9,619 nt of DNA from an uncultured Collinsella sp. (GTDB lineage: Bacteria > Actinomycetota > Coriobacteriia > Coriobacteriales > Coriobacteriaceae): assembly GCA_902465425.1 (NCBI GenBank), contig CABQNA010000042.1, positions 1 to 9,619 of the forward strand, given 5' to 3'. Numbering within the stretch: the stretch's first letter is position 1; every line of letters begins with the position of its first letter. Positions 5,332-9,619 of the stretch are shown in pieces. The notes beneath the pieces were generated by a model, which was not told the DNA's origin, did not search any database, and saw only the letters and a list, made by a program, of their open reading frames with translations. The translations under genes and the position numbers were made by a program.

Positions 5332-6339
5332 CTACTTCCCGTCATCCTGCTGCAGGCTGTCCTGCTCGCAGAGGTGCGCCCGCCTGCTGACCATACGTGC
5401 GGGCTTGTCGGGATCGGGTACGGCCGTGGGCATGGGCTCGTCGACATGACCACCCCACCAGCCGCCCACAAAGTTGAGCGTGTGGAACACGTTGATCACG
5501 GCGCCGGGATCAATGTCGCACACCAGCTTGATAATGTCCTGACTCTCGTAGGTCGAGACAACGGCATGCAGCAGGTACATCTTTTCGCGGCTGTATCCGC
5601 CGATGACCTCGGCGCAGCTAATGCCATGCTGAAAATGGTCAACATAGGCGGACATGACCTCGTCTGCCTTGCGCGTCGTGATCTGCAGCGTCACGCGGTC
5701 GTAGCGACGATAGAAACTGTCGATGGTCTTGGTCGAAATAAACTGGAACACGATGGAGTACGCCGCCTTGTCCCAGCCAAACATAAAACCAAAGATCGCC
5801 AGGATAAAGCAGTTGAAACCAAAGATGACGCCCCAGATAGTCTTGCCCGTGTGGTTGGAGACCCACAGCGCGATAAAGTCGGTGCCGCCGGTGGATGCGC
5901 CGGACTTGAGCGCGATGGCAGCGCCCAGACCCGAGACCACGCCGCCAAAAATGATGAGCATGATCTTGTCGCCCAAAAACGGGGAAAAGTGAAAGATGTT
6001 GAGGAACAGCGACGAGAGCACGACCTGCATCATCGAGAAGATGACGAAGCGCTTGCTAATGCCGCTCCAGCATAGGAGCGCCACAGGGATGTTGAGCGCG
6101 AGCATACCGAGCGAGATGTCGATGTGAACGCCGCCCAGCGAGGTAACGCGATCGAGCAGGACCGCGACGCCGGTAAGACCGCTCGGAAGCAGGTCGGCGG
6201 GCCGAATGAACGCCTGAATCAGGAATGTCTGGAGAACGGCGGAAATGGTGACTGCCACAGCGGTGATGGCGCGGCGGACGATAGTGAGGCGGCCGAGCAC
6301 GAGCACGCGGTCCGTGAGCTGATCGATGGCGTTCGCCAC
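5332..6339 (-). CDS. YitT-family membrane protein (YitT membrane domain plus DUF2179)
   Basis: A 335-residue inner-membrane protein. Hydrophobic segments lie at about 24-42, 52-66, 76-92, 98-116, 126-145 and 168-187, with family signatures RPADLLPSGLTGVAVLLDR (46-64) and SGASTGGTDFIALWVSNHTGK. The C-terminal cytosolic DUF2179 domain (about 212-292) includes RVTLQITTRKADEV and the closing DIDPGAVINVFHTLNF. No transport substrate or biochemical role is established for the family. I chose the GTG at 6339 because AAAGGAG lies just upstream. An upstream in-frame ATG at 6513 would run through the promoter and a large palindrome. The protein is longer than typical YitT proteins (about 280-290) through a hydrophilic C-terminal tail (about 293-335, with Pro- and Asp-rich stretches). 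It appears to be a single-gene unit with no functional tie to its neighbours. Confidence 0.9.
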   Translation of the reverse strand: MANAIDQLTDRVLVLGRLTIVRRAITAVAVTISAVLQTFLIQAFIRPADLLPSGLTGVAVLLDRVTSLGGVHIDISLGMLALNIPVALLCWSGISKRFVIFSMMQVVLSSLFLNIFHFSPFLGDKIMLIIFGGVVSGLGAAIALKSGASTGGTDFIALWVSNHTGKTIWGVIFGFNCFILAIFGFMFGWDKAAYSIVFQFISTKTIDSFYRRYDRVTLQITTRKADEVMSAYVDHFQHGISCAEVIGGYSREKMYLLHAVVSTYESQDIIKLVCDIDPGAVINVFHTLNFVGGWWGGHVDEPMPTAVPDPDKPARMVSRRAHLCEQDSLQQDDGK

Positions 6340-6384
6340 GTAGGCTCCTTTCGAAGGCAGATATAGTTGTGGGGCGTGCCCGCG

Positions 6385-6390
6385 ATTGTA
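6385..6390 (-). promoter_or_regulatory. -10 box of the YitT gene promoter
   Basis: On the minus strand TACAAT lies 46 nt upstream of the GTG start. TTGAAG lies 20 nt further upstream, a longer spacer than normal, so the -35 assignment is doubtful. Confidence 0.45.
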
Positions 6391-6478
6391 GCATGGAGCG
6401 AGAAGAGGCGCTTCAATTCGCCCTCTCTCGACGACCAAAACGGGACCAGCAACCCCCACGACCAAAGGCCCAAAGTAC

Positions 6479-6597
6479 AAGTGAGTAGACTTTACGCGAC
6501 CTGCAGAGCACACCCAAAACCGCCACCCCTGTGACCTGCGGTTTTACTAGAGCGGATGCACTTTGTGCTCGGCCTGCGCCAAAAAGTCTACTCACTT
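6479..6597. mobile_element. 119-nt nested palindrome, MITE-like
   Basis: The outer arms AAGTGAGTAGACTTT (6479-6493) and AAAGTCTACTCACTT (6583-6597) are perfect 15-bp terminal inverted repeats. Inside lie a 7-bp stem GAGCACA/TGTGCTC (6506-6512 with 6564-6570) and an 8-bp stem AAAACCGC/GCGGTTTT (6516-6523 with 6538-6545). Precise terminal repeats and nested stems without coding capacity fit a miniature inverted-repeat element. I see no clear target-site duplication in the flanks, and no transposase in this window. A large regulatory RNA fold is the alternative. Confidence 0.5.
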
Positions 6598-6602
6598 AGC
6601 CC

Positions 6603-6644
6603 GAATCGAAGCCAAACAGATCAAAATCGAAACCAAATTGATCC
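6603..6644. repeat. Imperfect tandem duplication of a 21-bp unit
   Basis: Units 6603-6623 and 6624-6644 match at 16 of 21 positions, sharing AATCGAA, CCAAA and GATC at the same spacing. It lies just beside the palindrome at 6479-6597. No function is apparent. Confidence 0.45.
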
Positions 6645-6648
6645 AGTC

Positions 6649-6686
6649 CACCGCAAAAAACGTTTGAACCCGTGCTTCTTGCGGTG
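6649..6686 (-). terminator. Weak terminator-like inverted repeat after the HAD gene
   Basis: CACCGCAA (6649-6656) and TTGCGGTG (6679-6686) are reverse complements, 8 nt past the HAD stop on the minus strand. The loop is long (22 nt) and contains a T-run (TTTTTT) instead of following the stem, so it does not fit the standard terminator pattern. It may pause or partly end transcription. Confidence 0.35.
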
Positions 6687-6694
6687 AATCGACA

Positions 6695-7324
6695 CTACAA
6701 AGCGGCCAAAATGTCGGTCAGATTATCGATAACGACATCGGCTTGCGATTGATCGAGGTTGACGCCCTCGTGCGGACGCAGTGCCAGGACGCGGGCGCCG
6801 GAGCGCTTGCCGGCCTCGATGCCCAAAGGCGAGTCCTCAATAACCAGGCACTCGGCAGGCTCCACACCCAGCGCCTCCATGGCACGCAGGTAAATCTCGG
6901 GGTCGGGCTTAAACGCACTGCACTCGTGACCGCTGATGGTGTAGTCCAGCACGTCAGCGATACCGGCAATCTCCACCAGCTCGTCGATCAGCTCGCGATA
7001 GGACGAGCTTGCGATGGCGCACTTCACGCCGCGCTCGTGCAGCTCACGCATCACCGGCTCCGTCTGCTCGTTGAGCAGCTCAGCATACGGAACGGGGTGG
7101 TCCGGGCTGTAGACCCGCTTGTACTCCACGCGCAGGCGCTCGCGCAGCTCAACATCGTCGGGCACCAGCGCCTTCCAAATGGCGGGCTCGTTAGACCCCG
7201 AAAGATCGGGGATCTCGTCAAAGTGGAAGCCCTTCTCCTCCATAAACGCCACGCGGCGATGATTGTAGAACCACTCGGTATCGACCAGTACGCCGTCCAT
7301 GTCAAACAGCACTGCCTTGATCAT
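6695..7324 (-). CDS. HAD-superfamily phosphatase / beta-phosphoglucomutase-like hydrolase
   Basis: A 209-residue cytosolic HAD enzyme. Motif I is FDMDGVLVDTE (7-17), with nucleophile Asp8 and general acid/base Asp10; motif II ASSS (105-108) offers Ser106; motif III is Lys139 in FKPDPEIY; motif IV is VIEDSPLGIEAG (161-172), with Glu163 and Asp164 binding magnesium. The helical cap (about 17-85) is the type found in sugar-phosphate phosphatases and beta-phosphoglucomutases, so the substrate is probably a phosphorylated sugar, though this class is promiscuous. I chose the ATG at 7324 because GGGAGGAG sits 5-8 nt upstream. An upstream in-frame ATG would translate the dispersed repeat and the terminator. 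It follows the SIS gene by 159 nt, behind a good terminator, so read-through from the PTS operon is likely minor and its own promoter is not evident. Confidence 0.9.
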   Translation of the reverse strand: MIKAVLFDMDGVLVDTEWFYNHRRVAFMEEKGFHFDEIPDLSGSNEPAIWKALVPDDVELRERLRVEYKRVYSPDHPVPYAELLNEQTEPVMRELHERGVKCAIASSSYRELIDELVEIAGIADVLDYTISGHECSAFKPDPEIYLRAMEALGVEPAECLVIEDSPLGIEAGKRSGARVLALRPHEGVNLDQSQADVVIDNLTDILAAL

Positions 7325-7339
7325 ACGCATCTCCTCCCA

Positions 7340-7383
7340 CCTGCCAAAAAGGGACAGGTTTATTTTGGTAGGTTTTATCTGGG
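7340..7383. repeat. Dispersed palindromic repeat, copy 2
   Basis: This matches copy 1 (5205-5248) at 39 of 44 positions. The arms CCTGCCAAAA (7340-7349) and TTTTGGTAGG (7363-7372) pair over 10 bp with a single G·T at 7343/7369, where copy 1 has A-T. It sits immediately upstream of the HAD ribosome binding site, so it would form part of the HAD mRNA leader if that gene is transcribed from further upstream. Confidence 0.75.
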
Positions 7384-7418
7384 GCTTTGCGACGCGACAG
7401 ACACGCTCTCCCCAGAGC

Positions 7419-7450
7419 AAAAAGGGGACGGGGCGCAAACCCCATCCCCT
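7419..7450 (-). terminator. Intrinsic terminator of the SIS/PTS transcription unit
   Basis: On the minus strand the stem AGGGGATGGGG / CCCCGTCCCCT (7450-7440 with 7433-7423) has 11 pairs including one G·U and is followed by TTTTT at 7423-7419. It starts 33 nt after the TAA stop of the SIS gene, as expected for a Rho-independent terminator. Confidence 0.85.
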
Positions 7451-7483
7451 CTCAATCAACCCGTAAGGTCTACTTACTTGTGA

Positions 7484-8467
7484 TTAGTAGGAAAGCTTCC
7501 ACATGTAGCGACGCATGGTCAGCGGGTGCTGACGGGCCTCGGCGATCTGGTTGCCGTACTCGCGCATAACGGCGAGGTGCAGCAGCGGGTTGAAGTAGGT
7601 GACAACGCTCGCGGGCACGGCGTCAGCCAGGCCGTAGTCCTTGGAGTCGATCAGAGCGACCTTGGCGCCCATGCGCTCAAGGAAGGTGAGGGCGCGGGCG
7701 TCCATCGGACGGGTAGCGCCATCGGACATGAAGAAGACGTAGGGCTTACCCTCGGTGGAAACCTCGAACGGGCCGTGGAAGTACTCGCCGGTGTTGTAGG
7801 CGGCGGCGTCGATCCACTGCATCTCGGTGAACAGGAAGGCAGCGTGAGAATAAGCCATCTTCTCGGAGGCACCGGAAGCCATGAAGTAGATCATCTTGTC
7901 GTCCTTGAAGTCCTCGGCGAACTTCTTGGCAAGCTTCTTGCAGTGCTGTGCAGCGTTCTCGCAGAGATCGAAGACGTTGGTGAGGCCGGTGATCATGTCC
8001 TCGTAGTGGTCATAGCCCTCGGTCTGCTGAAGGATCTCGACAGCAAGAGCGATGGCGTAGCCGGGCTTCTCGCACTTGGCAGCGAAGTTGGCGTGGAAGC
8101 CGTGAACGATGACGTAGTCAGCGTCGACGGTCAGAGCGGAGCCAGCCTTGTTGGTGAGGGAGACGACCGGGCAGTTGTGCTTCTTGGCGGTCTTGTTGGC
8201 CTCGACGGTCTCGGGCGTGGAGCCACCGAGGGAGCAGGTGATCACGAAGGTGTGCTCGTTGACCCAGGAAGGCGTGTCGTAGTTGAACTCGTTAGCGGTG
8301 AAGATCTGAACGTTCAGCTTGTCCGTGTTGTTGGCCAGGAAGTACTTGGCGGGGTAAAGGTCGGACATGGAAGCGCCGCAGCCGACGAAGGCGACGCTGT
8401 GGATCTCGTGGTTGGACAGGACGTCAGCGACGATCTGCTTAGGGAGGTTAAGGTCGATCTCGTACAT
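7484..8467 (-). CDS. SIS-domain sugar-phosphate deglycase/isomerase of a mannose-family PTS operon
   Basis: A 327-residue protein with two SIS domains, paralogous to the product of 206-1174. N-terminal features are GCGASMSDLYP (29-39) and CSLGGSTPE (78-86); the second domain starts near IYFMASGA (193-200) and carries GEYFHGPFE (227-235); it ends RRYMWKLSY. The family includes FrlB and GfrE/GfrF, which cleave phosphorylated fructoselysine/glucoselysine to hexose 6-phosphate and lysine. Its place directly after a mannose-family EIID supports this role. The phosphate-loop segment is SLGGST where the paralogue has SHSGNT, so the substrate may differ. I chose the ATG at 8467 because AAAGGA lies about 10 nt upstream; the ATG at 8476 would overlap that site. 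It is co-oriented with the PTS genes across a 199-nt spacer with hairpins, and ends with a strong terminator. Confidence 0.87.
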   Translation of the reverse strand: MYEIDLNLPKQIVADVLSNHEIHSVAFVGCGASMSDLYPAKYFLANNTDKLNVQIFTANEFNYDTPSWVNEHTFVITCSLGGSTPETVEANKTAKKHNCPVVSLTNKAGSALTVDADYVIVHGFHANFAAKCEKPGYAIALAVEILQQTEGYDHYEDMITGLTNVFDLCENAAQHCKKLAKKFAEDFKDDKMIYFMASGASEKMAYSHAAFLFTEMQWIDAAAYNTGEYFHGPFEVSTEGKPYVFFMSDGATRPMDARALTFLERMGAKVALIDSKDYGLADAVPASVVTYFNPLLHLAVMREYGNQIAEARQHPLTMRRYMWKLSY

Positions 8468-8532
8468 CTGACACATTCCTTTCGATTTTTGCGGCGCCAC
8501 TTTGCCGGACGCACGCAGGGTTACCGTGATTT

Positions 8533-8550
8533 GGACCGAGTCACCGGCCC
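8533..8550. repeat. Short hairpin in the EIID-SIS spacer
   Basis: GGACCG (8533-8538) and CGGCCC (8545-8550) form a 6-bp stem on the minus strand with one G·U pair and a 6-nt loop. It is about 65 nt upstream of the SIS start. It may be chance, but with the two neighbouring stems it makes the spacer strongly foldable. Confidence 0.35.
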
Positions 8551-8558
8551 GTTGAGGA

Positions 8559-8587
8559 TGCGACAAAGGAGCTGTCCCATTGTCACA
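8559..8587. repeat. 29-nt imperfect palindrome in the EIID-SIS spacer
   Basis: On the minus strand TGTGACAA and TTGTCGCA (8587-8580 with 8566-8559) pair over 8 bp with one G·U, continued after a T·T mismatch by GGG/TCC. It has no T-tract. The arm motif around GACA and TGTCCC recalls the core of the 44-nt repeat at 7340-7383, but no extended match is visible. Confidence 0.5.
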
Positions 8588-8600
8588 TTTTGGGAATGGA

Positions 8601-8633
8601 AGCCTGCCTGGGGTATGGGATGTCAGGCAGGCT
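8601..8633. repeat. 10-bp hairpin just downstream of the EIID gene
   Basis: AGCCTGCCTG (8601-8610) and CAGGCAGGCT (8624-8633) pair perfectly around a 13-nt loop, 33 nt after the EIID stop. The sequence after it on the minus strand (TCCATTCCC) has no T-run, so it should not terminate efficiently. It may protect the 3' end of the PTS part of the mRNA, or attenuate it, giving the PTS and SIS genes different dosage. Confidence 0.6.
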
Positions 8634-8666
8634 CCCCGGGGAAAGCGGTTAGACGCTTGGTCGCGA

Positions 8667-9500
8667 CTAGGCCAGGATGCCGGCCGCGGAGAGGGCGATG
8701 CCGCCCACGATGGCGATCACGAGAAGCCAACCGGTGTTGACGTTCTTCTTGATGAGCCAGTACATAAGGCCAGTGAGGCCAAGGGAGATCATCTGGGGCA
8801 TCATGCCATCCAGGATGTCCTGGATAACGACGGTGCCCTCAGCGAACTGCAGCGGGGTGGTGGCGCCGATCAGCGTGGCGATCATGCCGCCCACGGACAT
8901 AAGACCCACGATGCCGCAGACATACATGAGCTTCTCCATGAGGACGCCGCCCTGAAGCTTGCTCAGGTACTCGTGGCCGCCCTGATAGCCCATCTTGGCT
9001 GCGAACCAAGTGATCAGCACAGAGGGGACGATGGAGATGAGCATGGCCAGGATCGGGCCCATGATGGAGCCCTGCTGGGCCAGCTGAACGCCCAGGCCAA
9101 AGGCGATAACGCGGATGGTGCCCTGGAAGAAGGAGTCACCGATGCCGGAAAGCGGACCCATGAGGGAGGTCTTGACCGCGTTGATCGAATCGGGATCGAA
9201 GTTCTCGGGATCCTTGGCGTACTCCTCCTCCATGGAGGCGGCGAGGCCCAGGATGAAAGCGCTCGTCTGCGGGGTGCAGTTGTAGAACGCCATGTGACGG
9301 TGGTAAGCCTCTTTCTTAGCAGCGAGCTGCTTGGGGTCGGACTCATCCGGATAGAGGCGATCGAGCGTGGGAACCATGCCGTAGAGGAAGCCCATGTTCA
9401 TCTGACGCTCGTAGTTCCAAGAGGCCTGGATGGCCCAGGAGCGCCAGAAGAACTGGCTGACCTTCTTGTTCAGGGACACGTCCTTGGTTGCGGTTGCCAT
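8667..9500 (-). CDS. PTS mannose-family transporter subunit EIID
   Basis: A 277-residue inner-membrane subunit of a mannose/sorbose-family PTS permease, which with EIIC forms the sugar channel while EIIAB supplies phosphate. Family hallmarks are the N-terminal FFWRSWAIQASWNYERQM (17-34), a cytosolic segment with RHMAFYNCTPQTSAFILG (68-85) and MGPLSGIGDSFFQGTIR (114-130). Hydrophobic segments lie at about 132-168 (likely two), 193-212, 235-250 and 257-275. Length is normal (270-285). The ATG at 9500 follows AAGGAGG at good spacing, and the EIIC stop is 13 nt upstream, so the two are translated from one mRNA. The sugar is not readable from this subunit alone; the following SIS deglycase suggests an amino-sugar conjugate such as fructoselysine or glucoselysine. 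Confidence 0.95.
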   Translation of the reverse strand: MATATKDVSLNKKVSQFFWRSWAIQASWNYERQMNMGFLYGMVPTLDRLYPDESDPKQLAAKKEAYHRHMAFYNCTPQTSAFILGLAASMEEEYAKDPENFDPDSINAVKTSLMGPLSGIGDSFFQGTIRVIAFGLGVQLAQQGSIMGPILAMLISIVPSVLITWFAAKMGYQGGHEYLSKLQGGVLMEKLMYVCGIVGLMSVGGMIATLIGATTPLQFAEGTVVIQDILDGMMPQMISLGLTGLMYWLIKKNVNTGWLLVIAIVGGIALSAAGILA

Positions 9501-9513
9501 AGTGTGTTCCTCC

Positions 9514-9619
9514 TTAGTCTTCGTCGTCTTCGAGCGGATCGTAGTCGGAATCGACACCGGCGGCTGCATGGGAACCGTTGAACTTGAAGCCCATGAAGAC
9601 GACAGCCAGGCACACACCG
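9514..9619 (-). CDS. PTS mannose-family EIIC, C-terminal fragment
   Basis: Only the last 34 residues are in the window; the gene continues past its right end. The visible part begins in a hydrophobic segment (GVCLAVVFMGFKF), followed by a polar acidic tail ending DSDYDPLEDDED before TAA. Its place 13 nt before an EIID gene, in the usual EIIC-EIID order, and a terminal hydrophobic helix with a soluble tail support EIIC. The fragment is too short to identify on its own, and the acidic tail is not diagnostic. Confidence 0.75.
   Translation of the reverse strand, partial: GVCLAVVFMGFKFNGSHAAAGVDSDYDPLEDDED

Larger units (their letters stand above)
6340..6694. other. 355-nt gene-free region between the YitT and HAD genes
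   Basis: No coding gene is supported. It holds the YitT ribosome binding site and -10 box, two copies of ACGACCAAA (6431-6439 and 6459-6467), a 119-nt nested palindrome (6479-6597), an imperfect 21-bp tandem duplication (6603-6644) and an 8-bp inverted repeat downstream of the HAD gene (6649-6686). Confidence 0.75.

Noticed and set aside
6340..6513. 58-codon N-terminal extension of the YitT protein from an upstream ATG at 6513
   Set aside because: It would run through the -10 box and into the 119-nt palindrome, has no ribosome binding site, and is not family-like. GTG at 6339 has a good AAAGGAG.
7325..7459. 45-codon N-terminal extension of the HAD protein
   Set aside because: It translates the SIS terminator and the dispersed repeat. 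The HAD motif I normally starts within the first ten residues, which the ATG at 7324 gives.
8468..8566. 33-codon N-terminal extension of the SIS protein
   Set aside because: It covers the hairpin at 8533-8550 and the ribosome binding site. The ATG at 8467 has proper spacing and a family-like N-terminus.
9501..9617. 39-codon N-terminal extension of EIID
   Set aside because: It overlaps the EIIC C-terminus in another frame. The ATG at 9500 follows a strong AAGGAGG.
1..9619. CRISPR arrays, tRNA or rRNA genes, transposase or phage genes
   Set aside because: No regularly spaced repeat array, no tRNA-like cloverleaf or rRNA-like stretch, and no recombinase or phage protein was recognised in any frame.

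Overview
The window is GC-rich (about 60% by eye). All nine genes supported here lie on the minus strand. The gene content suggests a gut actinobacterium of the class Coriobacteriia, most likely Collinsella or a close relative: a mannose-family PTS, FrlB/GfrE/GfrF-like SIS deglycases, HutC-type GntR regulators and a YitT protein, with strong actinobacterial codon bias and many small intergenic palindromes. The genus is inferred from overall character and was not checked by a search.

Layout in transcription order (right to left): the last 34 codons of a PTS EIIC-type permease (9514-9619); a complete mannose-family PTS EIID (8667-9500); a 199-nt spacer with three hairpins; a sugar-phosphate SIS-domain deglycase-like enzyme (7484-8467) with a good intrinsic terminator; a HAD phosphatase/phosphoglucomutase-like protein (6695-7324); a 355-nt spacer with a large nested palindrome; a YitT/DUF2179 membrane protein (5332-6339); a HutC-type GntR regulator (4393-5112); a 333-nt spacer with three structured elements; recQ (2077-4059) coupled to a second HutC-type GntR regulator (1319-2074); and a second SIS deglycase-like enzyme (206-1174) with its own promoter, candidate operators and terminator.

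The metabolic theme is uptake and breakdown of amino-sugar conjugates. A mannose-family PTS next to SIS enzymes carrying GEYFHGPFE matches known fructoselysine/glucoselysine/fructose-asparagine systems, in which the PTS imports and phosphorylates the Amadori compound and the SIS enzyme splits it into a hexose 6-phosphate and an amino acid. Two divergent SIS enzymes and two similar GntR repressors suggest two related substrates. The substrates themselves cannot be read from the sequence.

The most striking non-coding feature is a 98-nt hairpin at 4254-4351. Read as plus-strand RNA it forms a 15-bp basal stem, two further short helices, a ladder of four tandem G·A/A·G pairs separated by Watson-Crick pairs, and a C(UUCG)G-capped apical stem. 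The G·A pairs and the UUCG cap make sense only on the plus strand, so this is a candidate undescribed structured RNA. Other signals are a two-site operator made of 10-bp direct repeats in front of the first SIS gene, a 44-nt palindromic repeat present twice, a 56-nt near-perfect hairpin, and a 119-nt nested palindrome.
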